Source: Intestinimonas sp.
GTDB taxonomy: Bacteria; Bacillota; Clostridia; Oscillospirales; Oscillospiraceae
Reading direction: 5' to 3'
DNA: 64,000 nt
Assembly (NCBI GenBank): GCA_022653075.1
Contig: JALCSB010000001.1
Span: forward strand, 1 to 64,000
Positions 1 to 8,885 of the stretch are shown here, one piece after another. The notes under the pieces are model-generated. The model worked only from the letters and a program-made list of their open reading frames with translations. It searched no databases and was not told the origin of the DNA. Position 1 is the first letter of the stretch. Every line of letters begins with the position of its first letter. Position numbers and translations under genes: made by a program.

Positions 1-69
1 TTCTTTTTTCTTTGTCCGTACCTGCGCCAGTTCGTCATTCAGGGCAGACAAACTCATCTGTTTATTCAT
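1..69 (-). CDS. N-terminus of a probable IS5-type transposase (partial)
   Basis: The minus strand opens with an ATG at 69 and reads 23 codons to the window edge (MNKQMSLSALNDELAQVRTK...). The wording resembles the N-terminus of IS5-family transposases of Firmicutes, where a basic TKKKEFL stretch precedes the catalytic domain. Only the start is visible, so the DDE residues cannot be checked and the family call rests on resemblance. If correct, an insertion sequence sits at the left border of the tail locus and may have been involved in loss of the head genes. Confidence 0.4.
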   Translation of the reverse strand, partial: MNKQMSLSALNDELAQVRTKKKE

Positions 70-100
70 ATTCCCATTTTACCACATCTGGCATTTTGTT

Positions 101-292
101 TCACTTTATTGTGCGGTATTGCCTTAGGGATTCTTTGAAAGTTGGCCTGCGAGCACGCTGGTAAAGGCTTATGATGTTATCGTGGTCAAAAACAAAAGGG
201 CCACAGCACCTCCCGCAGATGGTATGTTTCCTCCTTGACAGCAGGGCCCGGTTGTAGCGATACGGCCGGGTCCGGTTTATGTTCATCTTCAC
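101..292 (-). CDS. Small basic cysteine-containing protein, unknown
   Basis: A 63-codon frame starts at a GTG that overlaps the TGA of the preceding small gene (CTGTGAAG), suggesting translational coupling. The product is rich in Arg and Lys and contains a CGRCC motif, possibly a remnant of a metal-binding ribbon. I do not recognise a family. The last codons run into sequence next to the probable IS element, so the C-terminus may be truncated or IS-derived. It could also be a chance frame. Confidence 0.3.
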   Translation of the reverse strand: MKMNINRTRPYRYNRALLSRRKHTICGRCCGPFVFDHDNIISLYQRARRPTFKESLRQYRTIK

Positions 293-456
293 AGGAGAAA
301 TCCCGCGAAATGAAAAATTCCCCAGATCAAATTAAACCCAAAGAAATATAGGCAAATAAAATACGCGGCGGCTATGAACAACGCGAGTTTAAAAAGTTTT
401 TTGATAACGGACAGGACAATAAAAAATAAAATAACCATGAGAATAATAAAGCCCAT
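289..456 (-). CDS. Small two-helix membrane protein, unknown
   Basis: This frame is below the length cut of the ORF track. It encodes 55 residues from an ATG at 456, preceded by a strong Shine-Dalgarno sequence (AAGGAGG, 6 nt spacing). The product is almost entirely hydrophobic, with two predicted membrane segments (about residues 3-17 and 23-48) separated by a Lys-Lys turn. It overlaps the start of the downstream 63-codon frame by 4 nt, giving a two-gene minus-strand unit. No family is recognised; phage membrane proteins of this size are often holin-like or superinfection factors, but that is only a guess. Confidence 0.5.
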   Translation of the reverse strand: MGFIILMVILFFIVLSVIKKLFKLALFIAAAYFICLYFFGFNLIWGIFHFAGFLL

Positions 457-529
457 AGTATTCCTCCTTAATCGGTGCGTTATTTTTCATTATATCTTCT
501 GTGCATACATAGTTCAACGAAATTATCAA

Positions 530-557
530 GCACCTGCGTTCATCGCGGGTGCTTTTT
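530..557 (+). terminator. Intrinsic terminator-like hairpin
   Basis: A 9-bp stem (GCACCTGCG / CGCGGGTGC, one G-T pair) with a 5-nt loop is followed directly by TTTTTT. No plus-strand gene ends just upstream, so it may end a small untranslated transcript or insulate the tail locus from upstream transcription. Confidence 0.55.
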
Positions 558-574
558 TGTGAGGTGAGTTACTT

Positions 575-739
575 GTGGCAAAGGGAGAGTATGCAACGTG
601 GCTGGAGCCAGAAGGGCTTTTGCTGCTGGAGGGCTGGGCCCGTGACGGCCTGACCGAGGAACAGATCGCGCATAACTGCGGTGTCAATGCCGCTACGCTT
701 TATGACTGGAAAAAACGTTTCCAGCGGTGCTGTTTATGA
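575..739 (+). pseudogene. Truncated terminase small subunit-like frame
   Basis: A 54-codon frame begins at a GTG (VAKGEYATWLEPEGLLLLEG...) and stops early. Its sequence matches the N-terminal helix-turn-helix of phage small terminases of the type with GLTEEQIAHNCGVNAATLYDWKK, which bind packaging sites on DNA. The rest of the protein, about another 100 residues in the family, is absent and the downstream sequence is unrelated. It marks the beginning of a former head-packaging module that has been deleted. Confidence 0.6.
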
Positions 740-998
740 TCGGCGGCAGGGCAAAGCAGCAGAAAAAACGCAGCCGACTATCTGATTGATACGTTTTCGA
801 GGCCAACGCAAGATAATATTTTGGGGACGTCGGGAGGATCGGCGGGAAGGTTTTCACCTGGGCGGTGAGCACGGGTAAGACAGTGGGCTTTGTAAAGGGG
901 GCTTTTTTTGGAGCAAGCGGTTCATGTGGTGGATAAGGCCATGGAGCAGGAGTTCCGCAGGGAGGTTGAGAGGGGGAATCGAGAGCATGATCAGTGAG
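740..998 (+). pseudogene. Degenerate remnant of a phage structural gene
   Basis: No intact gene is present. Two reading frames can be joined across a run of T residues near 905-912: one reads ...VFTWAVSTGKTVGFVKGAF, the next reads LEQAVHVVDKAMEQEFRREV... and ends at a TGA overlapping the start of the tail terminator gene at 987. The product would be the amphipathic C-terminus of a small virion protein placed before the tail genes. I infer a deletion from the small terminase into this gene, removing the head module. Confidence 0.5.
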
Positions 999-1400
999 AT
1001 CCGGCAGGCGGTAGTAGGCGAGCTCGAGACCCTGTATCCGACGGCGAAGCGGTATTTTGACAGTGTGCCGCAGGACTTTACAAGACCGTCGTTCCTGATT
1101 ACCGTGACCGGGCAGAACTATGAAAAACGCCTTGGCGGTGCCTACCGAAGTACCCTTTCACTGGATGTGGCGTACTTTTCGGCAGCGGACCAGACGGGCA
1201 TCCTGTCGGACTGTCTGGAGGTGCAGGAGACACTCCTGCGGAGCTTTGACCTGGTGGGTGGATTCCGCGCAACCAACAAGAACGCGAAAATCACGGATCA
1301 GGTCCTGCACCTCACATTTGACGTAAACTATTCGGAAAAGAAAGTGGAACCGGGAACGCTTATGGGAACGGTTACCACCAATTATGTATTGAAGGAGTGA
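987..1400 (+). CDS. Phage tail terminator protein (DUF6838-like)
   Basis: The product has 137 residues from the ATG at 987; the ORF track start at 924 lies inside the upstream remnant. The pattern MISEIRQAVVGELETLYP followed by a small beta-rich body ending in TTNYVLKE resembles the tail-completion proteins encoded just before the sheath gene in PBSX-type clusters. Such proteins cap the tail at its head-proximal end. Its position one gene before the sheath supports the call. In a particle without a head it would form the natural end of the tail. The gene ends 4 nt before the sheath start, so the two are probably co-translated. Confidence 0.7.
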   Translation: MISEIRQAVVGELETLYPTAKRYFDSVPQDFTRPSFLITVTGQNYEKRLGGAYRSTLSLDVAYFSAADQTGILSDCLEVQETLLRSFDLVGGFRATNKNAKITDQVLHLTFDVNYSEKKVEPGTLMGTVTTNYVLKE

Positions 1401-1404
1401 TTGT

Positions 1405-2451
1405 ATGGCGGGAACCTGGACAACACAGGACAAGGTCCTTCCGGGAGCCTATCTCAATTTTCAGACCAACACGGCGCTGTCCATTACACCGGGCGACCGG
1501 GGTACTGTGGCACTGCTGCAGGAGATGAGTACCGGCGCGGCGGGGGAGACTTACACGGTTACTGCGGAGGACGACAGCGGCTGGCCCGACGCCGCCACCG
1601 ACGCGGATAAATTTCTGGCCGCGCAGGCACTTAAAAATGCCAAAACCGTCAAAATCTATAATCTGGGGGCGGAACACACCGCCGAGGTCCTGAGCGCGGC
1701 GCTGACGGCGCTTAAAACCGTGGCGTTTGACGTGCTGTGCTATCCCTATGACAACGCCGCCTATTCGGCAAACCAGGCGGCTATCAAGACCTGGCTGCAG
1801 ACGATGGTGGAGGACGAGGGACGGGACATTCAGGCAGTGCTTGCCGACGACCCGGCTGATTACGAGTACATCATCAACTGCGCCCATGCCGTGAAGCTGG
1901 CAGACGGCACAACCCTCACCAATGCCCAGACCTGCGCATGGGTGGCCGGAGCCACGGCGGGCGCGGGCATAAACGAGAGCAACACCGGCTTGCAGTACGC
2001 CGGCGCTGTCGACGTGTCGCCGCACATGACAAAGACGGAGATGGAGACGGCGGTCTCCGACGGCAAGTTCATCTTCAAGGTGGACGCGTCTCAGAACGTC
2101 ACCGCCGTCTACGACATCGACAGCCTGGTCACCTATACCGGGGCAAAGAGCAAAGTGTTCCGCAAGAACCGCGTGATCCGGCTGCTGAGTGGCATCAATA
2201 ACGACATTACGGAAATTTTTGAGTCCAACTATGTGGGCCGCTTCAACAACAACGCGGAGGGACGCTCTGCCTTCCGCACCATCCTGGTGGAGTATTTTAA
2301 CACGCTTCAGGATGAATCGGCCATTCAGAACTTTTCCAGCGACGACGTGACTGTGGAGGCCGGGACGGACAGCGACGCGGTTACCGTGACCATAGGGCTC
2401 ACGCCGGTGGACAGCATTGAAAAGCTCTACGTCACTGTAAATCTGGCTTAA
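1405..2451 (+). CDS. Contractile tail sheath protein (XkdK family)
   Basis: The product has 348 residues and opens with MAGTWTTQDKVLPGAYLNFQ, the typical start of clostridial myophage sheath proteins. The C-terminal region (VNDDITEIFESNYVGRFNNN-like, then EYFNTLQDESAIQNF) matches the conserved sheath C-domain that interlocks subunits around the tube. It is shorter than B. subtilis XkdK (about 466 residues), as in compact sheaths lacking extra surface domains. The tube gene follows after 13 nt with its own Shine-Dalgarno sequence (AAGGAGG). It is the contractile component of the particle. Confidence 0.92.
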   Translation: MAGTWTTQDKVLPGAYLNFQTNTALSITPGDRGTVALLQEMSTGAAGETYTVTAEDDSGWPDAATDADKFLAAQALKNAKTVKIYNLGAEHTAEVLSAALTALKTVAFDVLCYPYDNAAYSANQAAIKTWLQTMVEDEGRDIQAVLADDPADYEYIINCAHAVKLADGTTLTNAQTCAWVAGATAGAGINESNTGLQYAGAVDVSPHMTKTEMETAVSDGKFIFKVDASQNVTAVYDIDSLVTYTGAKSKVFRKNRVIRLLSGINNDITEIFESNYVGRFNNNAEGRSAFRTILVEYFNTLQDESAIQNFSSDDVTVEAGTDSDAVTVTIGLTPVDSIEKLYVTVNLA

Positions 2452-2464
2452 AGGAGGAGAGAGC

Positions 2465-2938
2465 ATGGAGAGCGTATCCAAATTATCCGACACCATAAGC
2501 AGCCGCGAGGGCAAGGCGTATATCACGATCAGTGGCTCCAACCGGGAGGCGTTCGACCTGTCGAAGCTGACGGCGGAGCTTGAGCTTTCCGTCACGGACA
2601 AGCAGCTTCTGGGTCACCGAATGAAGCAGCACAAGGTCACAGGCTGTGAGGGAACCGGCAGCGCCACATTCTATTTTATGAATTCGGAGCAGCTAAACGC
2701 CGCGATTGCGTATGTTAACAGCGGGTCCTTCACTGGGTTTACTCTGCTCGTCATGAACGACGACGCAGGAAGCACGGTGGGCCGGCAGGAGGTGGCGCTG
2801 TACAACGTCATTCCCAAGAAATTTCCCCTGGCCTATCTGGACGACAGTTCCGATGACCCGCTGACCTATGACACCGACATCACCTTTGACCGCATGGCGC
2901 TGCTGGGAAGCTTTAACGCGCCGGGAGTATATCAGTAA
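2465..2938 (+). CDS. Tail tube protein (XkdM family)
   Basis: The product has 157 residues and forms the rigid inner tube within the sheath. The length, the beta-rich sequence and the position directly after the sheath match XkdM/gp19-like tube proteins. Motifs such as KLTAELELSVTDKQLLGHRM and DDPLTYDTDITFDRMALLG are typical of the clostridial version. A hairpin with a T-rich tail follows the stop codon directly, which could cap the amount of downstream transcript so that sheath and tube are made in excess over baseplate proteins. Confidence 0.9.
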   Translation: MESVSKLSDTISSREGKAYITISGSNREAFDLSKLTAELELSVTDKQLLGHRMKQHKVTGCEGTGSATFYFMNSEQLNAAIAYVNSGSFTGFTLLVMNDDAGSTVGRQEVALYNVIPKKFPLAYLDDSSDDPLTYDTDITFDRMALLGSFNAPGVYQ

Positions 2939-2939
2939 C

Positions 2940-2970
2940 AGGAGGGGGTAAAACCCCCTCCTGTATTTTT
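2940..2970 (+). terminator. Hairpin between tube and chaperone genes
   Basis: A perfect 9-bp stem (AGGAGGGGG / CCCCCTCCT) with a 5-nt loop is followed by GTATTTTT. It starts at the tube stop codon. As the same operon continues 15 nt later, it is probably a partial terminator or a mRNA 3'-end stabiliser that sets the ratio of sheath and tube to later products. Confidence 0.7.
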
Positions 2971-2984
2971 AGGAGGACAGAGTT

Positions 2985-3416
2985 ATGAGCAGCTTGAACG
3001 CTTTTTTGCATCCGAAGAAAGTTGAGAACAGAAAGATCGTTGTCTCCAGCCGCTTTGTGGAGGACGGCAAGCCGGTCGCGTGGGAGATCCGCCCGATTAC
3101 GGAAAAAGAGAATTCCCAACTGGAGAAAAAATACACCATGGCCAACCGAAAGACGGGGGTGGAGCGCCTGGACCGGGACGCGTACGCCCACGCCCTGGTC
3201 GCCGCCGCCGTGGTATTTCCCGACCTGACAAACACGGAACTCCAGAAAGGGTACAATGTGCTGGGCGAGGTCAATCTTTTGAAGGAGATGCTGACCATCG
3301 GAGAGTTTGCGGTGCTGTCCGAGGCCATATCGGAACTGTCCGGCCTGGACAGGAACGACATCAATGAGCAGATGGAAGACGTAAAAAACGGATCAGGCAG
3401 GGCGACGCTGAGCTGA
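2985..3416 (+). CDS. Tail assembly chaperone, short form (XkdN-like, gpG analogue)
   Basis: The product has 143 residues and resembles the Phage_XkdN family (KTVENRKIVVSSRFVEDG-like start, then a helical body). These proteins coat the tape measure protein during tube assembly and are absent from the finished particle. The gene sits between the tube and tape measure, as in PBSX. Its end contains an A AAA AAC slippery heptamer at 3383-3389, so a minority of ribosomes should shift into the -1 frame and make a longer product. Confidence 0.85.
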   Translation: MSSLNAFLHPKKVENRKIVVSSRFVEDGKPVAWEIRPITEKENSQLEKKYTMANRKTGVERLDRDAYAHALVAAAVVFPDLTNTELQKGYNVLGEVNLLKEMLTIGEFAVLSEAISELSGLDRNDINEQMEDVKNGSGRATLS

Positions 3417-3583
3417 ACCTGGCGTATTACGCCCTGCATAAACTGCACATTCTGCCCCACGTGCTGGACGGACTTTCCCAGCGGGAAAAGGCGTTTATTT
3501 ACGCCGCGATTGAGCTGCGCGTGGAGGCGGAAAAGCGCGAAACCGATAAAATGAAAGGCGGTGGACGGAGACGCCGACACTGA
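2985..3583 (+). CDS. Tail assembly chaperone, -1 frameshift form (gpGT analogue)
   Basis: Reading shifts by -1 at codons AAA-AAC (3384-3389) and continues through an open second frame (KKRIRQGDAELNLAYYALHK...) to the TGA at 3581. The added part is about 64 residues, rich in charged helix, with a very basic tail (KMKGGGRRRRH). In lambda-like and PBSX-like phages the T domain of the long form recruits tube subunits to the tape measure. The second frame has no start codon or ribosome site of its own, and its amino-acid composition looks like real protein, which supports translation by frameshifting. Confidence 0.75.
3383..3389 (+). promoter_or_regulatory. Programmed -1 frameshift slippery site (A AAA AAC)
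   Basis: The zero-frame codons are GTA-AAA-AAC, so the heptamer A AAA AAC is in the correct phase for tandem slippage. The short form stops 25 nt later, while the -1 frame is open for about 64 codons. Confidence 0.78.
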
Positions 3584-3726
3584 GGGCAATTTTCAAGCTG
3601 ACGGACCAGTATTCGCCCGCGGCTGACAGAATATACAGCAGCACATGCCGCGCGACGGACGGTATAAGTCAGACCGGCCGGTCCACAGACAGCTTAAATA
3701 CACGGCTTAAGACATCCGGCAGCGCT

Positions 3727-5598
3727 ATGGGCCGGTTTACCACAAGCATTTCCAACCTCGCGGGGAAATTTCTGAATCTGAAAACGGCGGAAAAGGTTAT
3801 GGAGATCAGCGACACCTACACCACCGCCGGCACGAAGCTGTCCCAGCTCACCAGTGGCCTGCAGCAGCAGAAGCAACTGCAAAATGAAGTTTTCGCGGCG
3901 GCGGAACGGTCACGCGGAAACTATTCCGACATGGCCGACACCGTGGCGAAGCTGGGAACCACCTCCGGAGAACAGTTTGGAAACACCAACAATCTCGTTA
4001 AGTTTACCGAAACCATGCAGAAAATGTTTAAAGTCAGCGGAATGAGCGCGCAGGATCAGGCGGGGGCGTGGTCACAGCTGCAGCAGTCCATTGGGAGCGG
4101 AAAGCTGCAGGGACAGGACTTCGGGACGCTCACCGCCGGCGCACCGCTGGTTGAACAGGCCATTGCACAATATATGGGCAAGTCAGCAGATGACATAAAG
4201 TCCCTGGGGGCAGCCGGAGAGATTACCTCTCAAGCGCTGATCAACTCGGTTCTGGCTTATTCCCAGACAGCGGATCAGAAGATGTCATCCATGCCGATGA
4301 CGTTCAGCGATTGCTGGAATACGATCAAGACGGGGGCCATGGAGGCGTTCGGCAGCGTTTTCGAAAGTATGAGCGGTATCCTGAACTCCCAGGGAATTCA
4401 AGCAGTAATTAACGGCGTGATCGGCGGCTTGGCCGCTTTGGCGCAAGCCGCAAACGGGGTGCTGAGTGCCGTGGCCGCCGTTGGCCAGTTTTTTGCCGAC
4501 AACTGGACGGTCATTCTACCCGCCATTTTAGGGGCTACAGTGGCTCTTGCGGCTTTTGCCGTGCAGTCAGAAATCGCGCGGATTAAAACCGGAAAAGGCA
4601 TAATCGCGGCGGCTATAAAAGCGGGCGCAGACTTCAACGCCGCCGTCGCCTTGTTCACAGAAACCGCTGCACAGCAGGGCCTAAACGCCGCCATCGCGGC
4701 CTGCCCGATCTCCTGGATTATCATGGGAGTCGTTCTGCTTGTAGCGGCGTTTTACGCGGTGGTCGCCGTCATCAACAAGATAACCGGTCAGTCCACCAGC
4801 GCCACGGGACTCATTGTTGGCGCTGTTTTTGTCATAGGTGCTGCCGTCAAAAACGCCGGGATGGCAATCGCCAACATTGTCCTCGGCATCAACGACGCTT
4901 TCTGGGCTTGCATCAGCAATATCAAGACCTTTTTTAACAATGCTTGGATTGATATTCAAAGCAATTTTCTTGACTTTGTAGATACCATTCTGGGCGGAGT
5001 AAAATCAATTATTGACTGGCTGAACCGCATTCCGGGCGTTGAGATTGATTCTTCGGGAATCGAAGATAAAATTCTGGCCAACGAAGACAAAAAAGCGCAC
5101 CTGTATGCACAAAAGCAGGATTATAAAGACGTCGGCGCGGAGTTTACAAGAGGGGCGAGCACATTTGATGCCTTTCAGGAGGGCTGGGCATCCAACGCGC
5201 GGAACAAGGGGTATGACATTGGCTCAAGCTGGGCTGACTCCGCGTTGGATACGCTGAAAAATCTTAGCGGCGGTGCCAACCAGTCGGACGCCTTCACTGA
5301 TCTGGAAGATAATGGGCCTTCAAATTCGCCCGCCGGGACGGCCAATGACCCCACGACGGTACAGGGCACCGGCAGCGGCGGCACCCTGTCGGTCGACATT
5401 TCGGACCAGGACCTGCAGTACCTGCGCGACCTGGCCGAAAAGGATTACATCGCCAAATTCAGCACCGCTACGCTGGCGCCCAACATCAGTGTCAGCGTCA
5501 ATAACTCCACGGCCGAGGACCTGAATGGGCTGAAAAACCGGATTGCAACGATTCTGCGTGAGGGAATTGCCACGGCGGCGGAGGGGAGCTATGCATGA
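3727..5598 (+). CDS. Tail tape measure protein
   Basis: The longest gene of the locus (623 residues from the first ATG) sits just after the chaperone, where the tape measure is expected; its length fixes tail length. The N-terminal half carries the conserved tape-measure domain ([38 protein letters not shown]). The middle has long Ala/Val/Ile-rich hydrophobic segments (about residues 220-285 and 325-385). The same frame is open upstream to 3550 and reads TLRAIFKLTDQYSPAADRI, which looks like the true N-terminus of such proteins. No ATG, GTG or TTG occurs in that stretch, only a CTG at 3580. Either a non-standard start is used or the original start has been lost. Confidence 0.88.
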   Translation: MGRFTTSISNLAGKFLNLKTAEKVMEISDTYTTAGTKLSQLTSGLQQQKQLQNEVFAAAERSRGNYSDMADTVAKLGTTSGEQFGNTNNLVKFTETMQKMFKVSGMSAQDQAGAWSQLQQSIGSGKLQGQDFGTLTAGAPLVEQAIAQYMGKSADDIKSLGAAGEITSQALINSVLAYSQTADQKMSSMPMTFSDCWNTIKTGAMEAFGSVFESMSGILNSQGIQAVINGVIGGLAALAQAANGVLSAVAAVGQFFADNWTVILPAILGATVALAAFAVQSEIARIKTGKGIIAAAIKAGADFNAAVALFTETAAQQGLNAAIAACPISWIIMGVVLLVAAFYAVVAVINKITGQSTSATGLIVGAVFVIGAAVKNAGMAIANIVLGINDAFWACISNIKTFFNNAWIDIQSNFLDFVDTILGGVKSIIDWLNRIPGVEIDSSGIEDKILANEDKKAHLYAQKQDYKDVGAEFTRGASTFDAFQEGWASNARNKGYDIGSSWADSALDTLKNLSGGANQSDAFTDLEDNGPSNSPAGTANDPTTVQGTGSGGTLSVDISDQDLQYLRDLAEKDYIAKFSTATLAPNISVSVNNSTAEDLNGLKNRIATILREGIATAAEGSYA

Positions 5599-6260
5599 GC
5601 TACGCGATTTTTTTTGACTATGACAGCGTGACCTACCGGCTGCCCACCAATCCGGAGGAGCTGAAAATTTCGTCCACGCAGGCCAATGAAAAATATGAAA
5701 TCCTTGGGTTGGGTCAGGTCGCTGTTCCCACCGGCATGGAGCTGCGGGAATATACGTTTGAAGTGGAGTTTCCCCATTCCCTGCGGAACTATGGGGAGAC
5801 GCCCGGCCAGCTTGAGGGCCCGTATTTCTACCTCAACCGGTTCAGATTGTGGCGGAAGGCCAACGTCCCGGTCCGCTTCATCGTCGAGAGCGATTTTGCG
5901 GAAGACATCAATATTCTTGTGCTCATTGAGGAACTGACCGTTACGGAGAAAGCCGGCGAGGAAGGGGACAAGTACGTTGAGTTTAAGCTGCTGGAGTATA
6001 AGTCTTTTGAGAGAAAACTAGTGACGGTGACGACCTCCGGCGACGGTACGGCGGTGGCAAAAACCGCGTCGGCGACGGGCACGGACAGAAACCCCAAGGC
6101 CGGATCCACCTACACCGTGCAGTCCGGGGACACGCTGTGGGGAATTGCAAAAAGGGTGTACGGTGACGGAGCAAAGTATACGAAGATTTTCACCGCCAAC
6201 AAGAGCAAAGTGAAAAACCCGAATCTGATTTACGTGGGGCAGGTGCTGACGATTCCATGA
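5595..6260 (+). CDS. LysM-containing tail/baseplate adaptor (XkdP-like)
   Basis: The product has 221 residues. The first about 140 resemble the gp53/XkdP-type adaptor at the end of the tube ([23 protein letters not shown]...). After a low-complexity linker, residues about 170-221 form a LysM domain ([32 protein letters not shown]) that binds peptidoglycan sugars. The start overlaps the tape-measure stop by 4 nt. It joins the tail tip to the hub and may hold on to cell wall during penetration. Confidence 0.85.
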   Translation: MSYAIFFDYDSVTYRLPTNPEELKISSTQANEKYEILGLGQVAVPTGMELREYTFEVEFPHSLRNYGETPGQLEGPYFYLNRFRLWRKANVPVRFIVESDFAEDINILVLIEELTVTEKAGEEGDKYVEFKLLEYKSFERKLVTVTTSGDGTAVAKTASATGTDRNPKAGSTYTVQSGDTLWGIAKRVYGDGAKYTKIFTANKSKVKNPNLIYVGQVLTIP

Positions 6261-7240
6261 ATATGGAGTTTCTTGCAGAAGCGGACGGCGAGATCTATGA
6301 GATCAGCCAATTGGTTAAGTCGGTGTCGTGGACGGACACGCTCAACGGCGGGTGCGGCAAGCTGGAGTTTGCCTACCTCGCCCAGGACCTGAATCTGGAA
6401 AACGGCGCGGCCGTGTGGTTCCGGTACGACGACGCCGATATTTTCCGCGGGCGGGTGTTTAAACACCAGCACGCCAGGAACGGGGCCGTAACGGCCACCG
6501 CGTACGACCAGCTGCGGTACTGTAAAACCAAGGACACCATTAAGTGCAAAGGCGACACCGTGACCACGCTGGTTAAAAAGATGTGCAACTATTTCGGGCT
6601 GACCACAGGTACGTTGACCGACACCGGCTATACACTTTCCACCAGTGTACAGGACAGCAAGACCTGGCTGGACATTATCTATACCGCGGTTCAGGACACG
6701 CTCCTCTATCACGGCGCGTGGTTTTCCCTGCGGGATGAGTACGGCAAAGTCTGCCTGCGAAACCTCACCGAACTGGAGAGCAGCCTGATTTTGGGGGATG
6801 AAAGCCTTTGCTACGATTACGACTACACAAAGTCCATTGACGACGACTTCTATAACCAGATCAAGCTGGCCGTGGACAACGAGGTGACCGGCAAGCGGGA
6901 TATTTACATGACGAATGACAGCAATTCAATCAGCAAGTACGGGCTGCTGCAATATTTTAATGTCATGTCCTTTTCGGGTGGCTCTTCCGGTTCGGCAAAC
7001 GCGTCTAGTCAGGCAAAGAAAAAGACGCTGGCCATTCAGATGGCAAACGCCCTGATGAGCCTGTATAACGGGGAGACGGAGTCCCTGACCATGGACTGCA
7101 TCGGAGATACAAGGATCCGGGCCGGGAGCAGTTTCCACGCCTGTCTTTCGGACTTCGGCATGGATAAGCGCCTGATTGTTAAAAGCGCCACGCACACGTT
7201 CCTGCCGGCGCACACCATGAAACTGGAGGTGCGGATATGA
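6257..7240 (+). CDS. Baseplate hub protein (XkdQ-like)
   Basis: The product has 327 residues and resembles XkdQ/gp27-type hub proteins, which form a ring at the base of the tube. Recognisable parts are the opening sequence ([23 protein letters not shown]), a central [25 protein letters not shown] region, and a C-terminal [16 protein letters not shown] block that appears in the family. It overlaps its neighbours on both sides by 4 nt (ATGA-type junctions), typical of a tightly coupled baseplate operon. Confidence 0.85.
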   Translation: MNMEFLAEADGEIYEISQLVKSVSWTDTLNGGCGKLEFAYLAQDLNLENGAAVWFRYDDADIFRGRVFKHQHARNGAVTATAYDQLRYCKTKDTIKCKGDTVTTLVKKMCNYFGLTTGTLTDTGYTLSTSVQDSKTWLDIIYTAVQDTLLYHGAWFSLRDEYGKVCLRNLTELESSLILGDESLCYDYDYTKSIDDDFYNQIKLAVDNEVTGKRDIYMTNDSNSISKYGLLQYFNVMSFSGGSSGSANASSQAKKKTLAIQMANALMSLYNGETESLTMDCIGDTRIRAGSSFHACLSDFGMDKRLIVKSATHTFLPAHTMKLEVRI

Positions 7241-7470
7241 TCGACGAGATTAAGCTGATCATTGAAAACTACATTAACAACCGAAAACCCGCGTGCCTGA
7301 TGATCGGCACGGTGGTGAGCGGCGGCATAAAGGTCAGCGAAAAGCTGACCATTCCCGATGAGCTGATCATCGGCAACCTGAAAAACACCGCGGAGGCGGG
7401 GGACCGCGTCCGCCTGCTGCGCGACGACGGCGGGCAGCTCTATTATATCCTGGAGGTGATGGCGTCATGA
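7237..7470 (+). CDS. DUF2577 baseplate protein (XkdR-like)
   Basis: A 77-residue protein with a small OB-fold-like pattern (GTVVSGGIKVSEKLTIPDELIIGNL, then VRLLRDDGGQLYYILEVM). Family DUF2577 is found only between hub and DUF2634 genes in PBSX-type tails and is thought to be part of the hub or spike. Junctions with both neighbours overlap by 4 nt. Confidence 0.82.
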   Translation: MIDEIKLIIENYINNRKPACLMIGTVVSGGIKVSEKLTIPDELIIGNLKNTAEAGDRVRLLRDDGGQLYYILEVMAS

Positions 7471-7862
7471 CCCTGGCGGGAACCGTTTCAACCGATTTGA
7501 AGCTTTCCACGGACACAGAAACCACACGGACCTATCAGCTCTCGGAACATAAGATACAGGGTTTTCTTGACGGCGCGGACGCGCTGCGGCAATCCATCCG
7601 GAAGGTCCTGAACACGGAGCGGTACGAGTATCCAATCTATGACCTGGATTATGGAATCTGGTTTGACGACCTCGTGGGAAAGGACCGGGCGTATGTTAAG
7701 GCGGAGCTGCGGCGGCGTATTCAGGAGACCCTGCTGCAGGATGACCGGATTAAGAGCGTGGAGAGCTTCTCTTTTTCAGTGACCGACGACGAAATGCTGT
7801 GTACCTTTGACGTGACCAGCATATACGGTACGGTAACAGCTTCCAAGGGGGTGACGATGTAG
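7467..7862 (+). CDS. DUF2634 baseplate wedge protein (XkdS, gp25-like)
   Basis: The product has 131 residues with the gp25-like wedge signature (IRKVLNTERYEYPIYDLDYGIWFDDLVGKD). In T4 the homologous gp25 nucleates sheath polymerisation at the baseplate. Its place between DUF2577 and baseplate J follows the standard order. The stop codon is directly followed by the ATG of the next gene. Confidence 0.88.
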   Translation: MTLAGTVSTDLKLSTDTETTRTYQLSEHKIQGFLDGADALRQSIRKVLNTERYEYPIYDLDYGIWFDDLVGKDRAYVKAELRRRIQETLLQDDRIKSVESFSFSVTDDEMLCTFDVTSIYGTVTASKGVTM

Positions 7863-8885
7863 ATGTTTGAAGCATATACCTACGACGCGATTTTGAGCGA
7901 CCTGCTCAGCCGCGTAAAAAGTGATGTGGACAGGCGGGAGGGCTCGGTTATTTACGACGCTCTGGCACCCTGCGCGTATAAGCTGGCGGAATATTACACA
8001 CAGCTTGACAATTTCATTGACCTGGTTTCCGGCGATACCGCAGTGGGCGAGTACCTGGACCGGGTGGTTGCCGACTATGGACTGACCCGAAAGGCCGCCG
8101 TCGCCGCCGTGCGCAAGGTTACGACCAGTGAGGCTGTGAATATTGGCTCCCGCTGGGCTATTGGTGAACTTGTTTACGGCGTAACCGCCGAGATGGAGGA
8201 CAATGTCTACAGCGCGGCGTGCGAGACGGCGGGGACCGTCGGCAACACCTACACCGGCACCCTTTCCAACATCGATAACACGTCCGATGCCACCGTGACG
8301 CTGGGCGATATTCTCACCGAGGGTACCGACGAGGAGACGGACGAGAACCTGCGGACCCGGTTTTATGAGCGGGTGCGGAATCCATCCACCAGCGGCAACG
8401 CGGCGGACTACAAGAAATGGGCGCTTTCGGTTTCCGGTGTGGGCGGGGCGAAGGTGTTCCCCCTCTGGAACGGCGCCGGGACGGTGAAGGTACTCATTGT
8501 GGACAGCGACATGGCCATGGACGCGGGCCTTGAAAGCGCGGTCGCGGACTACATAGAGAGTGTCCGCCCGATCGGGGCCGCCGTAACCGTGGCGAGTCCG
8601 ACAGGCCTGAGCATCACCGTATCGGCGGCGGTCAAACTGGACGGATCCCAGACGCTGGACGCGGTTCAGGCGGCCTTTACCGCCTCCCTTACCGCCTACC
8701 TCAAGAGTACGGTATTTGAGACGTACCACATCAGCTACGCCAAGATTGGCAGCCTGCTGCTGGCAACCGAAGGTGTGGGCGATTACAGCGGCCTGCTTGT
8801 CAACGGCGGGGCGGCTAATATTACGATTGCCGACACGCGGATGCCCATTTGCGGTCCGGTCACACTGACGGAGGAATCGGTATGA
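7863..8885 (+). CDS. Baseplate J-like wedge protein (XkdT)
   Basis: The product has 340 residues, with the canonical start of baseplate J proteins (FEAYTYDAILSDLLSRV, REGSVIYDALAPCAYKLAEYY) and the central GTDEETDENLRTRFYERVRNP...GNAADYKKWA motif. It is the gp6-type wedge that links the baseplate centre to the fibres and changes shape on contraction. It follows the DUF2634 gene directly and its TGA overlaps the ATG of the next gene (TATGA). Confidence 0.93.
   Translation: MFEAYTYDAILSDLLSRVKSDVDRREGSVIYDALAPCAYKLAEYYTQLDNFIDLVSGDTAVGEYLDRVVADYGLTRKAAVAAVRKVTTSEAVNIGSRWAIGELVYGVTAEMEDNVYSAACETAGTVGNTYTGTLSNIDNTSDATVTLGDILTEGTDEETDENLRTRFYERVRNPSTSGNAADYKKWALSVSGVGGAKVFPLWNGAGTVKVLIVDSDMAMDAGLESAVADYIESVRPIGAAVTVASPTGLSITVSAAVKLDGSQTLDAVQAAFTASLTAYLKSTVFETYHISYAKIGSLLLATEGVGDYSGLLVNGGAANITIADTRMPICGPVTLTEESV

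Noticed and set aside
374-562. 62-codon plus-strand ORF
   Set aside because: It is antisense to the small membrane protein at 289-456, which has a much better ribosome site, and its end lies in a terminator hairpin.
1372-2601. 409-codon minus-strand ORF
   Set aside because: Antisense of the tail sheath gene.
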